Program-made: the position numbers and the translations under genes
Shown: piece after piece, positions 36,080 to 45,103 of the stretch
How positions within the stretch are numbered: the first letter of the stretch is position 1
Layout: each line of letters opens with the position of its first letter
Notes under the pieces: model-generated
Database searches by the model: none
Told to the model about the DNA's origin: nothing
What the model saw: only the letters and a program-made list of their open reading frames with translations
Source of the DNA: Thermomicrobium sp. CFH 73360
GTDB lineage: Bacteria > Chloroflexota > Chloroflexia > Thermomicrobiales > Thermomicrobiaceae
Assembly: GCF_023806465.1 (NCBI RefSeq)
Contig: NZ_JAMSLS010000002.1
Span: 310,001 to 374,000 of the forward strand
DNA length: 64,000 bases
Reading direction: 5' to 3'

Positions 36080-37912
36080 TCAGTCAAGAACCGCCAAATT
36101 GAACGCAGCGGCACCATCATAGGACGGGCCCGCAGCCGCATTTGGCGCGTCACGGTAGGCCACATTATTCGAAACAGCCACTACGGTGTCGTAGGCGTCA
36201 ATAACAATGTTTCCAGTAAAGCCGCCCGGCAACTCCGGTAGGTCGATGGTCGGATAAAGGATGGCAGCACCACGTGGGCTGATCGAGAACTGGATGTCCG
36301 CGTACAGGTTACCCACGCGGTTATACACTTCCACTGTCACGTCCGTGATCGTCTCCTCCGGATTGAAGATGGCCACGCCGCTCAGGTCGTTGGAGCTACC
36401 GGCGTTCTGGAACAGCGGTAGCGCCAGGTCAGTTCCGCCATCCTGAGCGTTGTAGCTGAGCGCATGCCCAGTATCCTGGTCATCACCAACATACTTCACC
36501 GAATCGACTGCGACTGCAATGGGCTCGTCGGCTGTAATGATCGCCTGCGCATGGGCACGCAGCCCCAGGTTGGACAAGCTCGGCCGGTAGACCCACTCGA
36601 CCGCTCGCGGGCGGAGACGCATCGTCGCGCTACCAGCCGGGGCACCGGCCAGATTGAAGAACTGAATCGTGACATTCGCATCGTATTCAGCGCTCAGGTT
36701 GACCACCGCGAACCCAGTATTCCACCCGTTATAGCGGTCAAACACCAATGGCGCGTAGACTTCTTCGGCGGCTTCCTCGAACGGCTGCCCCACATTGGAG
36801 ATGGCCATGTTGACGGGGTCACCCCACGGCTGCTCCGCCTTGATGCGATCACTGCTCACGCCGATCTGGCAGTCCGCATCGATGAAGGCTGAGCCTGCCC
36901 AATTCTGCCGCCACCCGGTCAGATCGAGGATCCACGTCTCTCCACGATTCAGCGTCTCCGAGAAGATTCCCGGGGCCGGATCCCCAAGCCCAAAGGGCGA
37001 CTGATACAGCGTGACATCAACGGCGCAGTTGTTCACATCGTCAAAATTGGTGATATAGATGACCGAGTTCCAACCGCTCCACCCTGACTGCACAATCGGC
37101 AAAGCCCACTGAACGCCCTCATCGAGAGCGGCTAGGGCATCAATCGCTTCGAATGGAAGGGCGCTGTAACCGGTCACCATCTCGGTGCGGCCACTGGTCC
37201 GCGCATCGGAGCTCAACGCCACCGGAGCCGCGGACTTCATCAGGCCAGCAATGAGGGCATCTTCGTCTAAGGGTCTCTGCTGTTGGTCCACGTCACCACA
37301 CGCGTTGTTATTGTTGCCATCGACGCAGGCCCGGACCCATACTCCACCGCCGGCACCACAACCAGGCCCAGAGGCGGTCACTTGATAGGTCGATCCTGCG
37401 GCCGGTTCATTGCCACCGGGTGCCCAGTTGATCGTCAGAACTCCACCGGAGAAGCTCCAGGTGTAGTCTGCCGGTGAGCTAAATGCGGTGTTACCCTGCC
37501 GAACTGAGATCGACACAGGGCTGCAGGCTCCGGTCCGAATAGTGTCCGCGGTATCAGCCGGTGCCCCTCGAACAGGGGAGAACGTCGTTGCCCCGGCCGT
37601 CCCGAAAATATCGCGGGCAGTGAATGTCCGGGAACCGTTCTCGTTCACCCGAGCCCAGGCCGTGCGCGTGTTGCTGCCTGCCGGAAATACCTCGATGATC
37701 ACCTGGCCATTTTCCAAGTTTTGCACGGTGATCGTCCCGAACCAGGGACCGGTTCCGGCAAGCTCCTCGCCATTCGGCACAAACGGGAAGAAGATACTCG
37801 TATCTGGCCACTCCGGACCCGTCTGTGCCCCAGCCGGCGCGACGGTCAACCCGGCAAAGGCGCTGACCGCCAGCGCAAGTGCTAAGAGCAAACTCACCAA
37901 TCGCTTACCCAT
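36080..37912 (-). CDS. Large secreted surface protein with repeated beta-sandwich units
   Basis: A 610-residue protein, ATG 37912, with AAGGAGG eleven bases and GGAG five bases upstream. A clear signal peptide (VSLLLALALAVSAFAGLTVAPAGAQ) is followed by tandem beta-rich units with shared phrases: FFPFVPNGEELAGTGPWFGTITVQNL, ALPIVQSGWSGWNSVIYITNF, YAPLVFDRYNGWNTGFAVVNLS, ALPLFQNAGSSNDLSGVAIFN. These look like four copies of one domain that mediates surface attachment or S-layer-type assembly. Three cysteine-containing stretches occur near residues 125-210. Codon use is less GC-extreme than in neighbours. I do not recognise a named family. It is convergent with the beta-helix gene. Confidence 0.6.
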   Translation of the reverse strand: MGKRLVSLLLALALAVSAFAGLTVAPAGAQTGPEWPDTSIFFPFVPNGEELAGTGPWFGTITVQNLENGQVIIEVFPAGSNTRTAWARVNENGSRTFTARDIFGTAGATTFSPVRGAPADTADTIRTGACSPVSISVRQGNTAFSSPADYTWSFSGGVLTINWAPGGNEPAAGSTYQVTASGPGCGAGGGVWVRACVDGNNNNACGDVDQQQRPLDEDALIAGLMKSAAPVALSSDARTSGRTEMVTGYSALPFEAIDALAALDEGVQWALPIVQSGWSGWNSVIYITNFDDVNNCAVDVTLYQSPFGLGDPAPGIFSETLNRGETWILDLTGWRQNWAGSAFIDADCQIGVSSDRIKAEQPWGDPVNMAISNVGQPFEEAAEEVYAPLVFDRYNGWNTGFAVVNLSAEYDANVTIQFFNLAGAPAGSATMRLRPRAVEWVYRPSLSNLGLRAHAQAIITADEPIAVAVDSVKYVGDDQDTGHALSYNAQDGGTDLALPLFQNAGSSNDLSGVAIFNPEETITDVTVEVYNRVGNLYADIQFSISPRGAAILYPTIDLPELPGGFTGNIVIDAYDTVVAVSNNVAYRDAPNAAAGPSYDGAAAFNLAVLD

Positions 37913-38972
37913 ACGTCTCCAAACCTCCTTGCGTCATCGGCGTAGGACACGTCGACGACACTCGACCGCGGGCAAGACGTCCTCGCCCGCTGCCGCATCT
38001 TCGCCTGTCCGGGCGCGGGGGCGGCACCCCGCTCAACCGCTTGCCGCTCCTGCGGCTCACCTCCCCTTCCCTCGGCGCCTTCCCTCCTTTCCCCAGTCCG
38101 TTCCCATCCCTTGACGCGCAGTCTTCTCCGTTCCCCCAACCGGAACCGGCGGGTGCGCCCGCCCGCTCGGCCCCAGGCGCAGTCTACCAGCGTTCTCGCC
38201 GGGTGTCTAGTCCCAACGCGCGGAAGCGACCACTCGGGCAGCCCCCGCTCGACTGCACCCACTATCTCTAACGTACGAAGCGGACTCATGGTTGCGCAGC
38301 TGTGACCGTCCCGCCCTCTCCCGTCTGCTCCCCTCACCCCCAACTCCGCTCCCCGCGGCTCCTCTCACCCTAACCCCTCTCCCGCCTTTGTTTCCCTCAC
38401 CCCCCAACCCCCCTCTCCCGCACGTTACGGGAGAGGGGGTTGGGGGGTGAGGGTGGCAACCCCCCTCTCCTGCGTGTTGCGGGAGAGGGGGTGAAGGGGC
38501 GGTGGGGGTGGTGCCTGCGGGAGAGAGAGCAACGGGGTGAGGGTGGTCACCGCAGCAGAGGGCGCCAGGGGGTGAGGGTGGCACCCCCTCTCCCACACGT
38601 GGTGAGAGAGGGGGCACGGGGGTGAGGGCGGTCACTGCGAGAGGGGCAAGGGACACAGCCGCATCGCCCCTCCAGGAGTCAGACCCCTCGCGCACCGGGC
38701 CGCACTCACCCTGCCCCCGGTGACTCGAGTGACGAGCTCCTCCCCTGCGATCGTCTCATCGGCCGAGCGATGTTCGTGCCGCCAGATCACGACGAGCGGC
38801 GCTCCTCGCCCTTCGAGGCCGGTGACACACCCAGGCGTCGTCGCCATGCGCTAGTCACCGATGCCCCGTCAGGCCGTGCCGCCAGACGCGACGGGCCATT
38901 GCCACGTCGCGCTGACGACGATGGATCCGCCGCGGGCTCGTGTTCTGGACTGACGGCGTGTCTGGTGCACGC
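37913..38972. repeat. Gap with GGGAGAGGGGG/CCCTCACCCC repeat array
   Basis: The array at about 38,310-38,650 has a near-perfect palindrome CCCCCCTCTCCCGCACG / TTACGGGAGAGGGGG around 38,422, a second CTCTCCTGCGTG / TTGCGGGAGAGGGGG near 38,475, then tandem GGGGTGAGGGTGGTCACCGC and GGGGGTGAGGGTGGCACCCC units and a third palindrome near 38,600. Same family as around the DUF559 gene; no endonuclease gene here. The rest of the gap shows nothing. Confidence 0.8.
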
Positions 38973-39570
38973 TTAGAACCGCGGCCGGTACTCCCCCCAC
39001 ACCTGCCGCAGCCGCCCACAAATCTGCCCCAGCGTCGCTCCCGCCAACAGCGCTTCCCGCAGCACCGGCAGCAGGTTCTCTCTCCCCCGCGCCGCCTCCT
39101 CCACCCAGGCAAGCGCTCGGGCCACGTGCTCACCATCTTGCCGCGCTCGATACTCCTCGACCCGCCGAATCTGTCGCTCCACCGCCGCCTCATCCAGCCG
39201 ATGCACCGGCACCTGCACCGGTGTCGTGTCCTGGTAGCGGTTCACCCCAACCACGATCCGCTCACCACGCGCCACCGCTTGCTCCCACGCATAGGCGCTC
39301 TCCGCAATCTGCGCCTGAATCCAGCCCCGCTCAATCGCCGTCACCGCACCACCAAGCGCCTCAATCGCCTCAATGAGCTCCCAGGCCCGCCGCTCCACCT
39401 CGTCCGTCAGCGCCTCAACGAAGAAGGAGCCACCCAGCGGATCGGCGGTGTCCGCGACGCCTGTTTCTTCCGCGAGGGTTTGCTGTGTCCGCGACGCCTG
39501 TTTCTTCCGCGAGGGTTTGCTGTGTCCGCAACGCGAGTGTTTCTGATTCTTCGGTCGGAAGCCCAATGAA
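38973..39570 (-). pseudogene. Methylmalonyl-CoA mutase large subunit, 3' remnant with frameshifting duplication
   Basis: The minus strand encodes the C-terminal part of the mutase catalytic (alpha/large) chain: GLPTEESETLALRTQQTLAEETGVADT, then DPLGGSFFVEALTDEVERRAWELIEAI and ERGWIQAQIAESAYAWEQAV to a normal end at GEYRPRF. A perfect 37-bp tandem duplication (39451-39524) inside the RTQQTLAEETGVADT stretch shifts the frame; removing one copy restores a continuous reading. Similarity stops upstream of about 39,570, so roughly the first 350 residues are missing and the protein cannot be active. The intact epimerase gene lies upstream on the same strand at 40457-40873, suggesting a former operon. 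Confidence 0.82.
39451..39524. repeat. Perfect 37-bp tandem duplication in mutase remnant
   Basis: Positions 39451-39487 and 39488-39524 are identical (each begins TCCGCGACGCCTGTTTCTTC and ends TTTGCTGTG), followed by a partial third start. Length 37 is not a multiple of three, so each copy shifts the reading frame. Confidence 0.95.
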
Positions 39571-40456
39571 TCGGCCCCCTCCATCGCAACCGTGACGATG
39601 CCCCTTCACTGATGGGGCGCCAATCACGGCGCCCGCAGTCCCAAGGGGCTGTATCACCTTGCAAGCTCCAGAGACTGACAGGCGTGATGAATCACTGCCC
39701 TGCGTGGAGCTGTGCGCAGTCCGCGGCGGCCACCGAGGCCAGGACACCGTTCCTGGTGGCCGCACACCTGGGAGCGCGATCTGCCAGTGGCCACTCCAGG
39801 GAGGCGGCCACCGGGGCGGCAGGAAGCAGAAGGCGCAGCGGGCGACGTCCCCACGCACCTGCCCGCCTACCGTGTCTCTGCCCGCCGAACAGCCAGCGCG
39901 AGGCCAGCCAGCCTTGTGAGGAAAGACGCCGTACACCGCTGACCAGGGCACCCCTCCGCGACGACTGCGGCCAGAAGCCAGCCATCGTACGTCACACCCG
40001 GAAGCCCCGCCGACGCATAGTCAAAACGCTCGGCGGCCATCGTCAGCTGGACCGAGTGGCGGTCGCTGTGCAGCGTAACCAATTGGAGCGCTCCGAGACG
40101 AGCAAGGGAAGGGGTCTGAATCGACCAGAGAATCACCGTTCGGACATGGACCTCACCCCCGGTTTGTGCCCAGGAGCTTCCCCTGCCGTTCACGGCCCGC
40201 ACGCTGCAAGCCTTGACGAGCACAAGAGGGAGATCGGACGAGGCTTGCCCGCCCATTTGTGAGCCGCCCGGACGACGCGCCAAAGCACGCTGGCCCGGGA
40301 CACGTCAGGGTAGCGCCCCGGGAGCAGCTGCGGGAACAGAGCGGTTCCCGTACATCGAGGAGGCAGCCCGAGGGCATGCGTGCAGGAGGCGACACCGCAA
40401 ACCACAGGCGCCGGTCGGCACGAAACCACCCGGAGCGCCACACCCGGCAGAGCCGC
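39571..40456. other. Non-coding replacement of the mutase 5' region
   Basis: About 890 bases where the first two-thirds of the mutase gene would be expected. No mutase-like reading and no other gene, insertion sequence or clear repeat is seen. Confidence 0.5.
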
Positions 40457-40873
40457 TCAGTGGCTGCTGCCTTCCGGCACTTCCACGAGCTCGGTCAGCA
40501 CCCCATGGCAGGACTCGTGATGGATAAAGGCCACTGGGAGTCCATGCAACCCGATCACCGGCTCTCGGTGAATAAGCTGGAATCCCTGCGCCTCCAGCTG
40601 TGCTAGTGCCGTACGGATATCCCGGACGGCGTAGGCGACATGGTGAATTCCGCCACGCTTGGCCAGGAACCGCCCCAAGTCTGACTCCGGGTCCGTCGGC
40701 TCAAAGAGCTCGACGTGGCTCTCCCCGCCGTGGAAGAGTGCCACCCGCGTGTGTGGGAACTCCTTGACCCCATCGAATGCGAGGCCAAGTTTCTTGTAGT
40801 CCTCTATCGCCTCGTCCAGGTTCCCCACCACGATCCCGATATGATGGATTCCGATCACCGGCACCGGTACCAT
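40457..40873 (-). CDS. mce: Methylmalonyl-CoA epimerase
   Basis: A 138-residue single-domain protein of the vicinal-oxygen-chelate fold, ATG 40873, with GAGGGGAG nine bases upstream. The two beta-alpha-beta-beta-beta halves carry the metal-binding pattern: IHHIGIVV (His), HVELFEP (Glu side), IHHVAYAV (His) and HGVLTELVE (Glu). It interconverts (2S)- and (2R)-methylmalonyl-CoA between propionyl-CoA carboxylase and the mutase. Length is normal for the family. It follows minE by about 95 bases on the same strand and precedes the mutase remnant, so its original partner here is lost; another mutase copy may exist elsewhere. Confidence 0.9.
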   Translation of the reverse strand: MVPVPVIGIHHIGIVVGNLDEAIEDYKKLGLAFDGVKEFPHTRVALFHGGESHVELFEPTDPESDLGRFLAKRGGIHHVAYAVRDIRTALAQLEAQGFQLIHREPVIGLHGLPVAFIHHESCHGVLTELVEVPEGSSH

Positions 40874-40967
40874 GCGTCAGTTCTCCCCTCGACCGTCCAA
40901 CCTGTGCGACACCGCCAGGATAGCACGGCTCGCCAGCAATTGGTATAGGGCTCAACCAAAAGGGCGC

Positions 40968-41246
40968 CTATCGTCGCCCTGTGCCCGCGCGCCGCACGGG
41001 GACGTTGGCGATCAGGCGCTCGCCGCCTTCACCGCGGACGATGCTGATCTCGATCCGATCCGCGTCAATGTCGAGGTGACGCGAGAGGATCTGGCACATC
41101 TCGGAGCGGATCGCCTCCAGGACGTCTGGTGTCACCTTGACGTGGTCATACACCAACACTTCTACCAGACGTTGTTTCGCGACCTGCGCGCTGCCCCGCG
41201 GTGCTCGGCCCGACCCGCGACCGAAGAGCGTGTCCAACCAACCCAT
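40968..41246 (-). CDS. minE: Cell division topological specificity factor MinE
   Basis: A 92-residue protein, ATG 41246 after GAGGAGGG. The N-terminal membrane-targeting/MinD-contact stretch (MGWLDTLFGRG, then AKQRLVEVLVYDHVKVTPDVLEAI) and the C-terminal dimerising topological domain (EMCQILSRHLDIDADRIEISIVRGEGGERLIANVPV) are both present. MinE displaces MinD from the membrane and drives the oscillation that restricts FtsZ ring placement to mid-cell. It begins 20 bases after minD and ends the minC-minD-minE set. Confidence 0.92.
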   Translation of the reverse strand: MGWLDTLFGRGSGRAPRGSAQVAKQRLVEVLVYDHVKVTPDVLEAIRSEMCQILSRHLDIDADRIEISIVRGEGGERLIANVPVRRAGTGRR

Positions 41247-41266
41247 CCGCTATCCCTCCTCGCTCC

Positions 41267-42091
41267 TCAGGCTCGACCACCGAAGCCGAGCGCGCGCAGC
41301 ATCCGTCGCCACACCCCGTTGGGAATTTCGAGCGGCTGGAACGGGACATCCTCCCCCAGGAGTCGCGCCGCGATGTCGCGGAACGCCTGTCCCGCTCGCG
41401 ACTGCGGATCAAGCGCCACCGGCTCGCCGCGGTTGGTGGAGGTCACGATCGCCTCGTCGGCCGGGACGACTCCGATGAGTGGGATGGCCAGGATCTCGAG
41501 CACGTCCTCCACCGAGAGCATGTCCCCCCGCCGGACGAGCTCCGGGTCAATCCGGTTGACAATCAGTCGCGGTGGTGGGAGCTCCGCTGCCTCCACCAGC
41601 CCGACGATCCGGTCGGCATCGCGCACCGCCGAGACTTCCGGATTCGTCACCACCAACACTTCATCGGCTCCGGCGATCGCGTTCCGGAAGCCGCGCTCGA
41701 TACCGGCTGGAGAGTCAATCAGGACGAAGTCGAACTGTTGACGAAGCTCGGCGCAGAGCTCCCGCATCTGTTCCGGTGAGACCGCTTCCTTGTCCCGCGT
41801 CTGGGCTGCTGGGATCAAGGCCAGGTTGGAAAGTCGCTTGTCCCGGATCAGTGCTTGGCGCAGCCGACAGCGCCCCTCCACAACGTCCACAATGTCGTAG
41901 ACGATCCGGTTCTCCAACCCCAGCACAATGTCCAGGTTCCGGAGGCCGATATCGGCATCGACAAGGACAACCGACTTGCCTTGGGCGGCCAGGGCTGCGC
42001 CGACATTGGCGGTCGTCGTCGTCTTGCCCACACCGCCTTTCCCCGACGTGATAGTAATCACCCGACCGTTGCGATCCTGCTGCTCCTCCAC
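41267..42091 (-). CDS. minD: Septum site-determining ATPase MinD
   Basis: A 274-residue ParA/MinD ATPase, GTG 42091, with AGGAGGGG just upstream. The deviant Walker A ITSGKGGVGKTTTTAN is at about residues 14-29, followed by VDADIGLRNLDIVLGLEN (switch I) and FVLIDSPAGIERGF (switch II). The C-terminus ends in a basic, amphipathic helix (GVWRRMLRALGFGG) serving as membrane-targeting sequence. Together with MinC it blocks FtsZ assembly away from mid-cell; MinE stimulates its ATPase. It is followed by minE on the same transcript. Confidence 0.93.
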   Translation of the reverse strand: MEEQQDRNGRVITITSGKGGVGKTTTTANVGAALAAQGKSVVLVDADIGLRNLDIVLGLENRIVYDIVDVVEGRCRLRQALIRDKRLSNLALIPAAQTRDKEAVSPEQMRELCAELRQQFDFVLIDSPAGIERGFRNAIAGADEVLVVTNPEVSAVRDADRIVGLVEAAELPPPRLIVNRIDPELVRRGDMLSVEDVLEILAIPLIGVVPADEAIVTSTNRGEPVALDPQSRAGQAFRDIAARLLGEDVPFQPLEIPNGVWRRMLRALGFGGRA

Positions 42092-42118
42092 CGCACCCCT
42101 CCTGCTGGCGCGTCTGTC

Positions 42119-42826
42119 TCAGCGTCGCTCAATCCGCCACGGTTCGATGACGATCTGCCCATCGGCCACGCGCGCGAGTGCTGGGGCATCGAGGTGCTGC
42201 GCACCCCGATCAGGCGCTCGCGCCACCAGGTTGGCGATGCGCAGCTGCATCGGCGCCAGCCGCAGCGCCGCGATGACTGCTTCGGTGTCTCCGTTGCGCC
42301 CGGCATGGACCGTGCCACGCACCACGCCCCAGACCAGGACGTCACCGCCAGCAACAACCAGCGCTCCCGGATTGACGTCACCGAGAAGCACAAGGTGTCC
42401 CGCTGCCTCCACGGCCATTCCCGAACGAAGTGTCCGCCGCACGTAAGTGGCTTTTCCGTCCGTCTCCTCGTCACTCCCCGGCGCGATCAGCCGCAACCGC
42501 CGCACAGGTTCGGCCCCCTCCGTCCGGTATCCCCAGCGAGCCAAGCGCTCACGGTACTCGGCCGTCCCCGCGCTGATCGCCTGCACCCGCACCCCGCGCG
42601 CATCGAGCACCTGCTGGAGCGTCACGATCTCGTTGAGTTGCGGTTCCCGCTCGGTAAAGTCCAACGTCAGCGCGGAGCCGTGGAAGAAGGTCGGGCGCGT
42701 CTCGAGGAGGTCCTGGACCTGGGCCAGGACCGTTGCGAACGGTACCGTCGGCGGCAGCAGGAGCCGCACGCCGTCTTGCGTTCCGCGCACCCGGACCGCT
42801 GCCTCAGCTCGTTGACCGTCCAACAT
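42119..42826 (-). CDS. minC: Septum site-determining protein MinC
   Basis: A 235-residue FtsZ assembly inhibitor. ATG 42826 is preferred over a GTG at 42850 because GGAGGTGAAAGGGG precedes it. The N-terminal domain (VRVRGTQDGVRLLLPP ... FFHGSALTLDFTEREPQLNEI) contacts FtsZ; the C-terminal beta-helix (RRTLRSGMAVEAAGHLVLLGDVNPGALVVAGGDVLVWGVVRGTVHAG) binds MinD, with the family's RSGQ/GDVNPGA signature. It begins directly after the PBP2 gene, in the mreD-mrdA-minCDE operon. Confidence 0.92.
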   Translation of the reverse strand: MLDGQRAEAAVRVRGTQDGVRLLLPPTVPFATVLAQVQDLLETRPTFFHGSALTLDFTEREPQLNEIVTLQQVLDARGVRVQAISAGTAEYRERLARWGYRTEGAEPVRRLRLIAPGSDEETDGKATYVRRTLRSGMAVEAAGHLVLLGDVNPGALVVAGGDVLVWGVVRGTVHAGRNGDTEAVIAALRLAPMQLRIANLVARAPDRGAQHLDAPALARVADGQIVIEPWRIERR

Positions 42827-42850
42827 CGCTGCCCCTTTCACCTCCTGCAC

Positions 42851-45103
42851 TCACGCCACGCGTCCGAAGTAGGTGGCGAAGATCTGGTCTGCCACCGGCA
42901 CCGCGAACGTTGACCCCTCCCCACCATCGCGAATGAGCACCAGGACGAGGATTTCCGGGTCGTCGTACGGGGCAAAGGCGGTGAACCACGCGTGCGCTTT
43001 CTTGTACCGCCCCTCCTCTGCTTCGCCATACTCAGCGGTACCGGTCTTCCCTGCGATCGGAATGTCGTCTCCCGTCCGCACGAACTTCCCTTTTGCCGTA
43101 CCATCCGTGACCGTTCGACGCATCCCGCGTCGGACCGTCTCGATGTGCTCCGGGGCGATCGCCAGTTGCCGAACCGCTTCCGGCTCGAACCGGCGTACGA
43201 CCTGACCGGCCGCGTCGCGCAGTTCCTTGACGATCCGTGGTCGATAGTACGTCCCTCCATTGGCGATCGCGGCCAACGCGCAGGCCAACTGCAACGGCGT
43301 ACAGGCCAGGTGCCCCTGGCCGATGGAGACGTTTATAGTATCCCCGACCGACCAGTATTCCCGCAACGTCTGGAAGAGCCACCGCGGATTCGGTACCAGC
43401 CCATCCGCCTCACCAGCAAGTTCAATGCCGGTCACTTGGCCAAAACCGAATACCTCGCGCAGGTACTTCTCGATCCGCTCAATCCCGAGCCCCTCAAAAT
43501 ACTGCTTTTCTGGATCGCCAGGGATGTAGTAGTGGAGCGGTTCGGTCCCGCCTTCCGGCGTCTGCCCCGGTGCCCCAACGTTGTAGAAGAAGATGTTGCA
43601 GGACTGCGCGATCCCATCGAGCACGTCGACCTCGCCGTGCCCTGTTGCGAGCCAACACACGTAGGTATTGCCACCCTGCTCGTCCCAGACCGTCGGCACA
43701 CGGATCGACCCACGGCAGGTATAAGTCGTTTGCGTGGTGATCACTCCCTCCTGGAGCGCAGCACACGCCAGGAGCGGCTTGACAGTCGAGCCTGGGGGGA
43801 ATTCTCCACTGATCGCAAAATTGACGAGCGGGTGGAACGGATCATCCAACAGCGCCTGGTATTCGGCCTGGGTCAGGCCGCGCACGAACCGCGCATTCGC
43901 GTAGGTTGGCAGTGACACCAGCGCCAGGAGCTCTCCCGAGCGTGGATCGAGCACAATGGCCACGCCCGAGCCAACCGGATCACGCCCTTTCTCGCGTGCT
44001 GCACGGTCAGCCTCGCGGATTCCCTCGGCGAGTGCCTGGGTGACGGCCCGTTGCAATTCCGCATCGATCGTTAGAACTACCGTCAGCCCAGGTACCGGGT
44101 CACGTCGGCGCCCTGGCACCTCGCCCACAACAACGTTGCGCGCATCGACTTGGACCCAGCGCCCGCCGTGCTGCCCCCGTAGCACTTCCTCCATCGCCTG
44201 CTCGACGCCACCACGCCCCACGCGGTCGTCCGGTCGGTAGGGGTTGGCCGGACTGTCGCCACCCGCCGCTTCGTACTCTTCTTTGGTGATCGGGCCCACA
44301 TAGCCGAGGATATGTGAAAAGTCTGGTCCACCCGGATATTCACGCACCAACGTGTCGTCCGTCACGCGGATACCTGGGAGCGCCGTCGGATTGGCCGCCA
44401 GCGTCAAGGCGAGCTCGCGCGGAACATCCTCCGCCAGTGCTACCGGCACGGCACTCCCAGCCGCCACTGCCAGATAATCGAAGCGGTTCAGCACGTGGAC
44501 GCCCGGCAGCCGCTTCGCAGCCTCACGCAGCGAAGCTGCTTCCTCGGGTCGCAGCTTCTCCCGGACGACGACATACCGCTGGTCTTTCGGCGCAGAGAAG
44601 ACTTTGCCCGCTACTTCGGCTCCCGGTACGTTGAGCACTTCGGCTAGCTCGTCCAGTACTGCCCGTTCGTTCCCTGGCGGAAGCGCCGGACGGTGCACTA
44701 CCAGGAGCTCGTCGAGCCCCAGCGCAGTGATCAGCTGCTCGCGAATCCGTTCGCGCTCCACCTCATCATCCGGCAGTTCAGTTGGAACCAGCCAGACGGT
44801 CCAACTCCGCCGGTTCCGCGCCAGGACTTCGCCGTTGCGGTCCAAGATCAGCCCGCGTGGCGCACGTAATGGCTCAAACCGCACCATGCTCCCTTGTGCC
44901 GCTGCTTGGTACCGCGGCCGCTCGCGCAGCTGCATCAGACCGAGCTTGGCCAGCACGGCACCAAAGCCAAGCACCATCGCACCGCGCAGCAGGAACACAC
45001 GCCGCGTCAAGCGCTGGTCATGCCCCGACTCCGGCGTCTCTGGTGGCACGATCGACTTGGGAGCGGGCAGATTCAGCCCACGCCGGGACACTTTAGTGCG
45101 CAC
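42851..45103 (-). CDS. mrdA: Penicillin-binding protein 2 (elongation transpeptidase)
   Basis: A 750-residue class B penicillin-binding protein. GTG 45103 after GGGGGTG is chosen; it overlaps the mreD stop by 11 bases. One N-terminal membrane segment (RRVFLLRGAMVLGFGAVLAKLGLMQL) is followed by the pedestal domain starting APRGLILDRNGEVLARN and the transpeptidase domain with SxxK (GSTVKP, about residue 438), SCN (about 504) and KTGTAE (about 685). It is the elongasome transpeptidase cross-linking lateral-wall peptidoglycan. An insert rich in Pro/Gly near residues 510-540 is longer than in E. coli. Placement between mreD and minC links elongation and division-site control in one transcript. Confidence 0.92.
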   Translation of the reverse strand: MRTKVSRRGLNLPAPKSIVPPETPESGHDQRLTRRVFLLRGAMVLGFGAVLAKLGLMQLRERPRYQAAAQGSMVRFEPLRAPRGLILDRNGEVLARNRRSWTVWLVPTELPDDEVERERIREQLITALGLDELLVVHRPALPPGNERAVLDELAEVLNVPGAEVAGKVFSAPKDQRYVVVREKLRPEEAASLREAAKRLPGVHVLNRFDYLAVAAGSAVPVALAEDVPRELALTLAANPTALPGIRVTDDTLVREYPGGPDFSHILGYVGPITKEEYEAAGGDSPANPYRPDDRVGRGGVEQAMEEVLRGQHGGRWVQVDARNVVVGEVPGRRRDPVPGLTVVLTIDAELQRAVTQALAEGIREADRAAREKGRDPVGSGVAIVLDPRSGELLALVSLPTYANARFVRGLTQAEYQALLDDPFHPLVNFAISGEFPPGSTVKPLLACAALQEGVITTQTTYTCRGSIRVPTVWDEQGGNTYVCWLATGHGEVDVLDGIAQSCNIFFYNVGAPGQTPEGGTEPLHYYIPGDPEKQYFEGLGIERIEKYLREVFGFGQVTGIELAGEADGLVPNPRWLFQTLREYWSVGDTINVSIGQGHLACTPLQLACALAAIANGGTYYRPRIVKELRDAAGQVVRRFEPEAVRQLAIAPEHIETVRRGMRRTVTDGTAKGKFVRTGDDIPIAGKTGTAEYGEAEEGRYKKAHAWFTAFAPYDDPEILVLVLIRDGGEGSTFAVPVADQIFATYFGRVA

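Noticed and set aside
39867-40283. Minus-strand frame in the expected place of the mutase 5' region
   Set aside because: It shows no mutase motifs and no start signal.
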